Counted from the stretch's first letter, positions 1 to 5,629 are shown. The stretch is DNA of 8,653 nt from UBA2428 sp002343545 (GCA_937952285.1 CALFZE010000085.1:1-8653), one strand, 5' to 3'. Made by a program: numbers and translations. Notes: generated from the sequence alone by a model not told the origin.

Positions 1-1
1 A

Positions 2-484
2 AAAACTCGTCTCAAGGTCGATCGCGATCTCGACGAAGCCGACCGCGCCATTTTCTATTCGTCTTGGGAATACTCGGCCGTTCGTCTAGCGACATCGCTC
101 GATCGTTACCAAAGCCTCGACGAGATCGCGCAACGCTTCGGGCTCGAACCCAAGCGTGTGCGCGATATCCTCGATTTCTTAGTCGAACGCTCTCTTGTCG
201 TTCGGAGCGGAGCGAAGTTCGAAATGGGGCCGGCCTCCACCCATCTGCCCGCCGGGAGCGCCTGGGTTCGTCACCGCCAGATTGATTGGCGTCTGAAGGC
301 TATCGAGTCGATGAAGACGCCGAAAAACGATTTGTTCTTCACGGCCCCCATCTCGATCTCAGCTTCGGACTTGGTCTCCGTCAGGCAAGACATCCTCGAC
401 CTCATTTCGCGTTTCGCGGAGCGCGTCAAGCAATCGCCCGCCGAAGAGCTAGCTTGCCTTAACATCGATCTTTTCAGAATCTGA
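2..484 (+). CDS. TIGR02147-family DNA-binding protein, 3' part only
   Basis: The reading frame is open from base 2 to a TGA at 482-484 and gives the last 160 residues; the 5' end lies outside the window. TIGR02147 proteins are about 270-280 residues long, so a little over half is present. Recognised family features are an aromatic stretch (FYSSWEYSAVR), a winged-helix-like segment at visible residues 36-66 (SLDEIAQRFGLEPKRVRDIL), the THLPAGS and WRLKAIES region, and the characteristic C-terminal end CLNIDLFRI. The family is known mainly from Bdellovibrio-like bacteria and Fibrobacter and is presumed to act in transcription. Its targets are unknown. An inner ATG at 158 is not the start, because conserved family sequence continues upstream of it. 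The gene converges on the VOC gene with a 15-base gap. Family assignment is firm and function is not. Confidence 0.85.
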   Translation, partial: KTRLKVDRDLDEADRAIFYSSWEYSAVRLATSLDRYQSLDEIAQRFGLEPKRVRDILDFLVERSLVVRSGAKFEMGPASTHLPAGSAWVRHRQIDWRLKAIESMKTPKNDLFFTAPISISASDLVSVRQDILDLISRFAERVKQSPAEELACLNIDLFRI

Positions 485-485
485 G

Positions 486-498
486 AATCGAAGCGATT
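486..498. terminator. Weak hairpin between convergent genes
   Basis: AATCG (486-490) and CGATT (494-498) are complementary around a 3-base loop and sit between the stop codons of the TIGR02147 gene and the VOC gene. The stem is only 5 bp and no clear U-run follows on either strand. It could be a weak bidirectional terminator or chance. Confidence 0.2.
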
Positions 499-499
499 T

Positions 500-964
500 C
501 TAGGTTTCGTTGTCGTAGGGATCGAAATCGCCTTCGAGGTTGTTCGGCCAAGAATCTTTTTGGCAGTAGCGGGGCGCGTAGACCAACTCGATTTTCATGC
601 GATCGGGATCTTCGAAGAGAACGGAATAGTAGTCGTCGTCTCCGGCGGGACCCCGCTGATAAAGCGAAGCGATGCCGTTCCGGATGAGAACCTGATCGTA
701 GTAGGAATCGACCTCCGCCTTGGAATGAGCATAGAGGGCAATGTGGTTGAGCCCAACCCGTTTACGATGGAAGCCATGCTCGACGAAAGACGCCGCCGCT
801 GGACTCAGGATTAGTTTCGAGAATCCGTCGCAGTAACTCGTAAACTCCGAAGTGCAAACGAGCCTTTCCCATCCGATCGGCTTGAGGGCCAGGTCGTAGA
901 ATCGAATAGATTTTCGATAGTCGGAGACGTTGATCTCGATATGGGAAAGTCGCGGGGATCGCAT
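500..964 (-). CDS. VOC (glyoxalase/bleomycin-resistance fold) protein
   Basis: The 154-residue product has the two beta-alpha-beta-beta-beta repeats of the vicinal-oxygen-chelate fold. The first repeat starts at SHIEINVSDY (residues 7-16) and the second at GLNHIALYAH (71-80), and it ends with FEDPDRMKIELVYAP (117-131). Likely metal ligands by family comparison are H8, H74 and E126. Substrate cannot be predicted: the fold covers glyoxalase I, dioxygenases and resistance proteins. The frame is open further upstream to 1012, but the ATG at 964 fits the fold boundary and shares its A with the TGA of the cupin gene (TGATG), typical of coupled translation. Shine-Dalgarno match is poor, which fits reinitiation. 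The C-terminal 20 residues are acidic and polar (EGDFDPYDNET). It is the last gene of the long minus-strand run. Confidence 0.85.
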   Translation of the reverse strand: MRSPRLSHIEINVSDYRKSIRFYDLALKPIGWERLVCTSEFTSYCDGFSKLILSPAAASFVEHGFHRKRVGLNHIALYAHSKAEVDSYYDQVLIRNGIASLYQRGPAGDDDYYSVLFEDPDRMKIELVYAPRYCQKDSWPNNLEGDFDPYDNET

Positions 965-1323
965 CAGATCGAGTCCGTGGGTTGCCAGGCCGGTCCGGTC
1001 GCCAAGACGCATTCGAGGGGTTCGGTTCCGGTATTCACGAGCGTGTGTCGCTCTCCCGGCTCGACGAAAACGCAGTCGCCGACCCCAACCTCGAACGAGT
1101 CTTCGTTGACCTTCATTACCCCGTTCCCGCGGATGACAAGAAAAGACTCTTCCGCGATTTCGTGTGCGTGGGGGTCCGAGCTGAGGCCTGGCTGTAGAAT
1201 CATGATGGCCAGCGAGTGAAACTTGGAGCGGCCATGTTTGTCGAGCCTGCCGGTGTACTGGATGACCGTTTCGCCTTTCGCGGCCGTGAATGGCTTTACT
1301 TCCGAACCTTTGAAGAGTCGCAT
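964..1323 (-). CDS. Small single-domain cupin protein
   Basis: The 119-residue product is one conserved beta-barrel of the cupin_2 type. Motif 1 is present as G46-x5-H52-x-H54-x4-E59-x6-G66, and motif 2 as PGERHTLVN (89-97) with H93, so the three-His/one-Glu metal site is complete. This argues for a metal-binding enzyme or sensor-like protein rather than a degenerate barrel. Substrate is unknown; small cupins include dioxygenases, isomerases and sugar-phosphate enzymes. It is too short and lacks the features expected for a canonical cysteine dioxygenase. The ATG has a strong GGGAGGA ribosome site 9 bases upstream. The stop overlaps the VOC start by one base, so the two proteins are probably made together and may act on the same compound. 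Confidence 0.87.
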   Translation of the reverse strand: MRLFKGSEVKPFTAAKGETVIQYTGRLDKHGRSKFHSLAIMILQPGLSSDPHAHEIAEESFLVIRGNGVMKVNEDSFEVGVGDCVFVEPGERHTLVNTGTEPLECVLATGPAWQPTDSI

Positions 1324-1328
1324 GAGGG

Positions 1329-1481
1329 CTAGTCCTCCCGAAGAAAAGAAAAGGTCACGCTCGTCTCGGGAGCCACGATACGAACCGGAGCGAGCTGGGG
1401 AATCGAGATCATCGGCACGGTGTGGCTGCAGTCGAAGTTCGACACGATGGGGGGGCGAAAAGATTCCGTGGCTCTTTTCAT
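1329..1481 (-). CDS. Small hypothetical protein, 50 residues
   Basis: An ATG at 1481 opens a 50-codon frame ending in TAG at 1329-1331. It fills what would otherwise be a 177-base gap in a very tight operon, leaving 19 bases after the DUF2892 stop and 5 bases before the cupin ATG. Codons 9-26 all end in G or C, matching neighbouring genes. The product starts MKRATESFRPPIVSNFDCSH and ends VTFSFLRED. It has a single Cys (residue 18) next to a Ser-His pair, several prolines and valines, and no obvious membrane segment or signal peptide. The upstream ribosome site is weak (AAGGG about 10 bases before the start). I do not recognise the family. It may be a real small protein, a remnant of a longer gene, or a part reached by slippage from DUF2892. 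Real coding is more likely than not, with moderate certainty. Confidence 0.5.
   Translation of the reverse strand: MKRATESFRPPIVSNFDCSHTVPMISIPQLAPVRIVAPETSVTFSFLRED
1333..1339 (-). promoter_or_regulatory. Ribosome binding site of the cupin gene
   Basis: On the minus strand GGGAGGA lies 9 bases before the cupin ATG at 1323. It sits inside the last codons of the 50-residue ORF that stops at 1329. This supports the chosen cupin start and a compact operon layout. Confidence 0.6.
1457..1479. repeat. Inverted repeat at the start of the small ORF
   Basis: GAAAAGA (1457-1463) and TCTTTTC (1473-1479) are perfect 7-base complements around a 9-base loop. The repeat begins right after the ATG position of the 50-residue ORF and is followed by a G7 run (1449-1455 on the plus strand). 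In RNA it could mask or slow translation of the small ORF, or attenuate read-through from the sulfur genes into cupin-VOC. It lacks a GC-rich stem, so a standard terminator is unlikely. Confidence 0.3.
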
Positions 1482-1500
1482 TTGCCGGGGCCCTTCGTCG

Positions 1501-1701
1501 TTAGTCGACTTTTTTTTTGGCGGGGCAGGTGCTGATGCCGAGTAGCGCGTAGGGAGGGCACCAACCCGCGAGCCCCGTTAGGATCGGAACGATGCCGAGC
1601 AGGAACCAGGCATTGCTGGGCCCCCAAAAAGCGAGGCTCGTGAGCGCCGCGCCACCGACGACGCGGACACCTCGTTCGATGGGGTGAATGTTCTTGTTCA
1701 T
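1501..1701 (-). CDS. DUF2892 family inner-membrane protein
   Basis: The 66-residue product matches the usual size and layout of DUF2892 proteins. It has a short polar start (MNKNIHPIERGVRVV), two hydrophobic segments (about residues 13-29 and 31-47), and the family end with two cysteines, GWCPPYALLGISTC (46-59; C48 and C59). DUF2892 domains occur alone or fused to rhodanese domains and are common beside sulfide and persulfide genes; a membrane sulfur-relay role is suspected but not shown. The ATG at 1701 overlaps the DUF6691 stop (ATGA), with AAGGAG 9 bases upstream inside that gene. An A9 run encodes the lysines near the C-terminus (KKKVD), beyond the conserved domain. Translation in the alternative frame across this region looks like a shadow and is not annotated. 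Confidence 0.87.
   Translation of the reverse strand: MNKNIHPIERGVRVVGGAALTSLAFWGPSNAWFLLGIVPILTGLAGWCPPYALLGISTCPAKKKVD
1510..1518 (-). other. A9 homopolymer, possible transcriptional slippage site
   Basis: The coding strand of DUF2892 has nine consecutive A's just before its last two codons. Runs of this length are known slippage points for bacterial RNA polymerase. Loss of one A (or gain of two) puts the ribosome into the frame of the following 50-residue ORF, which is open through the junction. This would yield a fused protein of about 123 residues. Whether slippage happens is not shown by the sequence. Confidence 0.35.
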
Positions 1702-2102
1702 GATGCGAATCTCCTTTGTGTTTCGAAACCAACGAACATCATCAATAGGAAGGTGAGAAACCCTGTATCAAGGTCGGCCACGTGCACGAGGGCTGGACCC
1801 GGGCAGACCCCCGCCAATCCCCAGCCAACTCCGAAGAGCGTGGATCCAAGGACGAGCTTACGATCGATGGGTCTCGGTGTCGGGGCTTTAAAGTCCCTCC
1901 CTCCGAGGTCCCTTTGTCGCGCAAGGATCCAACGGTATGCGATCGAGTAGACGACGACACCCGCTCCAAGCACGAAGATCAAAGCGGGACTCCAATCCGG
2001 CGAACCCAGGTTTAGGAAACTTTGGACCTTGGCCGGGTTTGTCATTCCCGAAAGCGACAAACCCAACGCGAAAACCACGCCGCTTAGCAGATAAAGAATC
2101 AT
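1698..2102 (-). CDS. DUF6691 / YeeE-YedE half-transporter, second half
   Basis: The 134-residue product is a very hydrophobic membrane protein with about four membrane segments (near residues 2-19, 38-59, 83-100 and 112-126). The signature GVGWGLAGVCPGPAL (91-105), with C100, is the conserved cysteine motif of the YeeE/YedE superfamily; SLSGMTNPAKV (16-26) is also typical. Full-length YeeE/TsuA proteins import thiosulfate using conserved cysteines. Here the transporter is divided over two genes, this one and its upstream neighbour, which presumably pair in the membrane. The frame is open upstream to 2330, but that part is Arg-rich out-of-frame YeeE sequence. The ATG at 2102 overlaps the YeeE stop by four bases (ATGA) and has GAGAGGA just upstream. 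The cargo could be thiosulfate or another sulfur compound. Confidence 0.9.
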   Translation of the reverse strand: MILYLLSGVVFALGLSLSGMTNPAKVQSFLNLGSPDWSPALIFVLGAGVVVYSIAYRWILARQRDLGGRDFKAPTPRPIDRKLVLGSTLFGVGWGLAGVCPGPALVHVADLDTGFLTFLLMMFVGFETQRRFAS

Positions 2103-2512
2103 GCGAGTCCTCTCGTCCGAAGAAGCACGGTTGCGATGGCGGCCGTCATGAAAATCCCAACCGATGCCGCCGACCGCGGAGCCATGCGCCCGAGTCCACA
2201 GACGCCGTGCCCACTCGTGCAGCCGCCGCCGAGCCTCGAGCCAAAACCGACCAGGAAGCCGGCGACGATCCAGAGCGGTAGCGAAGCCGGGGTACCTTGC
2301 CGAAAGGTCTCCCCGCCTCCCCATCGCCACAAAATTCCGCCGATCACGAGCCCGACGATGAGCGCGAGACTTGTTCGTCCTTCTCGGCTCGTCGGCCGAA
2401 GCGCCGAAGCGGCGTAGCCGCTAATGCCGGCAATCCGACCTTCGCTCAGCAGAGGGATTGCCGAGGCCAGGCCGATGAGCGAGCCACCGATGATTTCGTT
2501 CGCGTAGTTCAT
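2099..2512 (-). CDS. YeeE/YedE family half-transporter, first half
   Basis: The 137-residue membrane protein has about four hydrophobic segments (near 6-22, 47-62, 78-92 and 115-131). Its signature is GSRLGGGCTSGHGVCG (91-106), with C98 and C105, the sulfur-handling motif of the YeeE/YedE (DUF395, sulfur transport) family. By analogy with TsuA, cysteines in such motifs pass thiosulfate or sulfane sulfur through the membrane; this is family knowledge and not shown here. It precedes and overlaps its DUF6691 partner, the common order in persulfide-detoxification clusters. The ATG at 2512 is 11 bases after the dioxygenase stop with AAGGAG 5 bases upstream, so the start is well supported. Confidence 0.9.
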   Translation of the reverse strand: MNYANEIIGGSLIGLASAIPLLSEGRIAGISGYAASALRPTSREGRTSLALIVGLVIGGILWRWGGGETFRQGTPASLPLWIVAGFLVGFGSRLGGGCTSGHGVCGLGRMAPRSAASVGIFMTAAIATVLLRTRGLA

Positions 2513-2523
2513 AGCCGCTCCTT

Positions 2524-3408
2524 CTAGGCCTTTTTCCGGGGGGCGCCCATGCGAATCGGAATTTTGAGGTAGCTCGTCCCGTTATCTTCGGGCTCGGGGA
2601 GATGTCCTGCATCGATATTGACTTGGAGACTCGGTAGCAACAAGCGCGGGGCCGAAAGCGTGGCGTCGCGCGCGTCTCGTTGCGAGCGGTAGTCTTGTCT
2701 TGAGGTCTCGGCTTTCAGCTGAATGTTCTTTCTTTTTTCTTCTCCGATCGTGGATTCCCAGCGGGCTTCCCGGGTCCCGTTCGCGCGGTAGTCGTGGCCG
2801 ACGAAAACACGGGTCGAATCGGGGAGGGTGTAGAGCCGATTTTGGATCGAATCGTAGAGCGCGCCCGAGTCGCCTTTCGGAAAATCACAACGGCCCGTGC
2901 CCGTGTCGGGCATGAAGAGGGCGTCGCCCGTGAAGACCGCGTCACCCACAAGGTAGGAGGCGCAGGCCGGAGTGTGCCCGGGCGTAAAGAGAACTTCGAC
3001 GCGCAAGCTTCCGGCCTCCAGTCGCTCGCCGTCTTCCAGAAGCCGATCAAACTGAGAACCGTTCGGGAGAAAGGTCTCCGGAAGGTTATAGACCTTCTTG
3101 AAAACGTCCTGAACCTCGACGATTCGACGGCCGATCGCGATGACCGTTTCGGGGAAACGCTTTTTGAGCTCTTGCGCGCCCGAGAGGTGATCGGCGTGGG
3201 CATGCGTCTCAAGGCTCAAATGAAGTTTGAGACTCTCTGAGCGCAGGAAGCTTTCGAGCGCGTCGAGACTTTGCGTACTTGTTTTCGACGCGGCGGGATC
3301 GTAGTCGAGGACGGGATCAATAACGATCGCATCTCGGGTCCGAGCGTCGAAGACGACGTAGGTCAACGTCGCGGTTTCGTTGTCGTAGAAGGCCTTGACT
3401 TGGGTCAT
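2524..3408 (-). CDS. Persulfide dioxygenase (ETHE1/Blh-like, MBL fold)
   Basis: The 294-residue cytoplasmic enzyme has the metallo-beta-lactamase fold with motif THAHADHLSG (68-77). The mononuclear iron ligands expected from ETHE1 are present as H69, H145 (TPGHT) and D162 (TGDALF). VGHDY (203-207) and DTGTGRCDFPKG (168-179) are typical persulfide-dioxygenase elements. The C-terminal block LLLPSLQVNIDAGHLPEPED (257-276) is characteristic of the bacterial Blh-type branch and absent from glyoxalase II. The enzyme converts glutathione persulfide and O2 to sulfite and glutathione. There is no fused rhodanese or DUF442 domain; a separate rhodanese is encoded upstream in the same operon. The ATG at 3408 has AAAGGAA 8 bases upstream and follows a 46-base gap after TSUP. 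All key residues are intact. Confidence 0.95.
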   Translation of the reverse strand: MTQVKAFYDNETATLTYVVFDARTRDAIVIDPVLDYDPAASKTSTQSLDALESFLRSESLKLHLSLETHAHADHLSGAQELKKRFPETVIAIGRRIVEVQDVFKKVYNLPETFLPNGSQFDRLLEDGERLEAGSLRVEVLFTPGHTPACASYLVGDAVFTGDALFMPDTGTGRCDFPKGDSGALYDSIQNRLYTLPDSTRVFVGHDYRANGTREARWESTIGEEKRKNIQLKAETSRQDYRSQRDARDATLSAPRLLLPSLQVNIDAGHLPEPEDNGTSYLKIPIRMGAPRKKA

Positions 3409-3454
3409 TGAAGCCGTTCCTTTCTCATGCGGAAAAAGTGTCGATCACGCGGTG

Positions 3455-4246
3455 TCATCGAATAAGCTCCTGCCAGACAATGAGGAGCCCCATCCCAAAG
3501 ACAAAGTATCCAAAGAATTTTTTAAGCGCGTTTGAATCGACGCGCGATCGAAAACGACCTCCGATGAGCATCCCGAGGATCGCGAGTGCGCCGACGCTCG
3601 CGACGAGTGCGTAGTTGAGTTGCGAGAGGTGTTCCCATTCTCCGAGGACACCGATAAGGGACTGCAAGGCGATGATTCCGAGCGAAGTGCCCACGGCCAA
3701 GCGCATCGGAAGCCCCGCAAAGTGGACGAGGGCGGGAACGATTAAGAAGCCGCCTCCCGCGCCGACAAAGCCCGTCACGAGACCGACCGCGACTCCTTGC
3801 CCCATGAGAATGCCGGGACGGTAGCCGGAACTTTTCGCGGAATTTTCCTTCGTCCTGCCAAGAATCATCTGCGTGGCCGTGAGGAGCATGAGCGCAACGA
3901 AGACCAAGAGGACGATTTCTCCCTTCGTGAGGTTCCAAGGACCAATCGGAATCTGATCGGGAATTCGTGGCATCAGGAAACGACGAGTCGAGAAGACCCC
4001 GAGGACTCCCGGAACGCCGAAGAAAAGAACCCGCCCGGGATCAAGTTCACGCCGTCCGTAGGCGAGGATAGCCCCGACGAAAGCCGTCGTTCCGACGATG
4101 ATGAGGGAGTGGGCGGTCGAATCCCAGGCGCTCATCCCGAATAGGTAAACCAAAACCGGCACGGTTAGGATGGACCCCCCGCCACCGATGAGGCCAAGCA
4201 CCAGTCCGATGCCCCAGGCGGCAAGGTAGCCGAAGCTCGCGGTCAT
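3455..4246 (-). CDS. TSUP (TauE/SafE) family sulfur-compound transporter
   Basis: The 263-residue inner-membrane protein has about eight hydrophobic segments and the internal duplication of TSUP proteins. The paired signatures are GLIGGGGSILTVPVLV (18-33) in the first half and GFVGAGGGFLIVPALVHF (159-176) in the second. Family members export sulfite, sulfoacetate or taurine-derived compounds or take up thiosulfate. Beside a persulfide dioxygenase, sulfite export is the likeliest job, by inference. The frame continues upstream to 4789, but that stretch is Arg/Ser-rich out-of-frame rhodanese sequence. The ATG at 4246 overlaps the rhodanese stop by four bases (ATGA), has AAAGG upstream, and gives the usual family length of about 250. 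Confidence 0.92.
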   Translation of the reverse strand: MTASFGYLAAWGIGLVLGLIGGGGSILTVPVLVYLFGMSAWDSTAHSLIIVGTTAFVGAILAYGRRELDPGRVLFFGVPGVLGVFSTRRFLMPRIPDQIPIGPWNLTKGEIVLLVFVALMLLTATQMILGRTKENSAKSSGYRPGILMGQGVAVGLVTGFVGAGGGFLIVPALVHFAGLPMRLAVGTSLGIIALQSLIGVLGEWEHLSQLNYALVASVGALAILGMLIGGRFRSRVDSNALKKFFGYFVFGMGLLIVWQELIR

Positions 4247-4881
4247 GACTTCGCCTTTGCGACGGGAAGTCCCGCCTCGTTCCAAGCGATCATGCCTCCT
4301 TTGAGGTTGATCGGATGGGTGAATCCGAACTCGCGCGCGAGGAGGGCGGCACGCATCGAGCGTGCGCCGCTCCGACAGATAAAGATAACGGGACGCTCTC
4401 GATCGCAACTTGCAAGAAGTTCGTGTTCCAGATCGGGCCCCAGCGTAACGAGCCGGGCGCCTTCGATGTGCGAGAGAGGACCGTGGTATTCGTCGGCGCC
4501 GCGAACGTCGATGTAATCTGCGTTCGGTTTGGATCGATAGACCTCGATGGCCGTCATTTCTTGGATAGCCCCGGGGACTTGGGATTGAAGCCACTCCACC
4601 GGCGAAGCGCCGAGAGCAACCAAGTTCGAAAACGTGTCTCCCGTGGACTCGACCCAATCCTTCGCGACGGATTGCGGAGTAGAAGCCAGGGCAAAAAGAA
4701 TCTCGGGCGACGCCGACACGAGATCTCGGAGTTCTTCGAGACTCGCGACGGTCGTTAGCGGCCCGCTTTGAGTCGAAACATCCGGGCAAATCGAGAGCAC
4801 CTTGACCCGATCGGGACTTTGCTCGGCGAAGGCTCGGAGTTGGTCGACGTCGATAATCCTTGGCAGCTTGATATCCGTCAT
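4243..4881 (-). CDS. Two-domain rhodanese with inactive first domain
   Basis: The 212-residue product ends in a clear rhodanese domain (about 108-207) with YIDVRGADEYHG (123-134), the active-site loop CRSGARS (C169-S175), and the end NLKGGMIAWNEAGLPV. C169 would carry the persulfide during sulfur transfer. Residues 24-103 look like a decayed copy: ILFALASTPQS (61-71) aligns with VIFICRSGARS (165-175), and NLVALGASPVEWL with NLKGGMIAWNEAG, with L65 in place of the catalytic Cys. This recalls classical thiosulfate sulfurtransferases, where the N-terminal domain is inactive, though this protein is shorter than those (about 280-300). It is the first sulfur gene after the regulator and overlaps TSUP. 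The start at 4881 has GGAG unusually close (2 bases before ATG), so initiation may be weak. A cytoplasmic location is likely; no signal peptide is seen. Confidence 0.9.
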   Translation of the reverse strand: MTDIKLPRIIDVDQLRAFAEQSPDRVKVLSICPDVSTQSGPLTTVASLEELRDLVSASPEILFALASTPQSVAKDWVESTGDTFSNLVALGASPVEWLQSQVPGAIQEMTAIEVYRSKPNADYIDVRGADEYHGPLSHIEGARLVTLGPDLEHELLASCDRERPVIFICRSGARSMRAALLAREFGFTHPINLKGGMIAWNEAGLPVAKAKS

Positions 4882-4927
4882 GTCTCCAAGATCTCAGATC
4901 GTCGCGGTTTCGAATATGTCGGTCGCA

Positions 4928-5569
4928 CTAGTCCTCTTCGTTGAGCGATAGAAGGGCCTTTCTATCGAGAATCACTATCTTTCTTCGCTCGACCCGGATG
5001 AGTTTTCGCGTCTCTAAGTAGGCGAGGACTCGAAAAACGGTGGGGGTCGTGGACCCCACGTACTCGGCGATCTCCTGGCGGGTCCAGGGGTGCTCGGGGT
5101 ATTCCTCAAGGAGGTAGACCAGGCTCTCCCCGACGCGTGCCGTGACGGATTGGTCGGTGGCCGCGCCGATCGCCAGCTCGGCTCTGCGAAGATTTCGGGC
5201 CATGGTTTGCGCGAGGAACTCGAGGATCCGTGGCTTGAGCGCGGTGAGCTCCCAAAACCGAGCGGCGCTAATCCGCGAAACTTTGGAAGGATCCAGAACC
5301 CTCGCCGTTGCGTGGTAGGGCTCATGCCCAAGTAGCGCGCGATAGCTCAAAAACTGTCTCGCTCGAAAAAGACGAACGAGGTGATCGCGCCCCGAGACGC
5401 CCGTGGTGACGAGACCAACGAGTCCGTCTTCGAGGTAATAGAAAGATTCGGGTTCCTCGCCTTGGCGGTAGAGAAAGTCTCCGCGTGAGTGAAGGGTGCG
5501 GCGCCCCGACCTCTGAATTTCGTCGAGCAGGAGAGTCTCGCCCGGATGTACGGTCGTTTGAGGGTTCAC
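4928..5569 (-). CDS. Crp/Fnr-family transcription regulator without cysteines
   Basis: The 213-residue protein has a cyclic-nucleotide-binding-like beta barrel (about 20-115, with FLYRQGEEPESFYYLEDGLV), a long dimer helix (about 112-135) and a C-terminal winged helix (162-202, WTRQEIAEYVGSTTPTVFR...). There is no cysteine anywhere, so neither an Fnr-type Fe-S cluster nor thiol-based persulfide sensing by the protein itself is possible. The phosphate-binding Arg-Ser pair of true cAMP receptors is not evident, so the ligand is unknown. It is the first gene of the sulfur run, 46 bases before the rhodanese, and probably controls it. The start is GTG at 5569; an in-frame TGA five codons upstream rules out a longer form. 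No Shine-Dalgarno is visible. It could be activator or repressor; the sequence does not tell. Confidence 0.9.
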   Translation of the reverse strand: MNPQTTVHPGETLLLDEIQRSGRRTLHSRGDFLYRQGEEPESFYYLEDGLVGLVTTGVSGRDHLVRLFRARQFLSYRALLGHEPYHATARVLDPSKVSRISAARFWELTALKPRILEFLAQTMARNLRRAELAIGAATDQSVTARVGESLVYLLEEYPEHPWTRQEIAEYVGSTTPTVFRVLAYLETRKLIRVERRKIVILDRKALLSLNEED

Positions 5570-5575
5570 CTGGTA

Positions 5576-5584
5576 AGGATATCA
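5576..5584 (-). promoter_or_regulatory. Possible extended -10 promoter of the regulator gene
   Basis: On the minus strand TGATATCCT reads as TGn followed by TATCCT, a 4/6 match to the -10 hexamer with the extended-10 TG. It ends 6 bases before the GTG start, so transcription would begin at or next to the start codon, giving a leaderless mRNA. That fits the lack of a ribosome site. No good -35 was seen. This is a pattern match only. Confidence 0.3.
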
Positions 5585-5629
5585 CGTGGCGGAGCTCACA
5601 GGATTCTTCGTGACGAGAGCTTCGTACGT

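Noticed and set aside
965..1012. Longer start for the VOC protein
   Set aside because: The extra 16 residues overlap the cupin gene and precede the fold; the TGATG junction at 964 is the better start.
1482..1500. GGGCCC-centred hairpin as a terminator after DUF2892
   Set aside because: The stem is only the short self-complementary core, with no loop and no U-run following on the minus strand.
1478..1732. 84-codon frame overlapping DUF2892 on the same strand
   Set aside because: Composition is His/Arg/Pro-rich with no domain; it is a shifted reading of DUF2892, which is a recognised family.
2103..2330. N-terminal extension of the DUF6691 frame
   Set aside because: It is the YeeE gene read out of frame; the domain begins at the ATG at 2102 with a four-base overlap.
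4247..4789. N-terminal extension of the TSUP frame
   Set aside because: It is the rhodanese gene read out of frame, Arg/Ser-rich, and the TSUP family starts at the ATG at 4246.
4882..4927. Small palindromes (AGATCT, TTCGAA) in the gap before the rhodanese gene as an operator
   Set aside because: Six-base palindromes are common by chance and do not form a spaced dyad typical of Crp/Fnr sites.
5582..5601. TGTGA half-site and CACGTG near the regulator start as a Crp operator
   Set aside because: The second half-site does not match at the right spacing, so there is no real Crp or Fnr palindrome.
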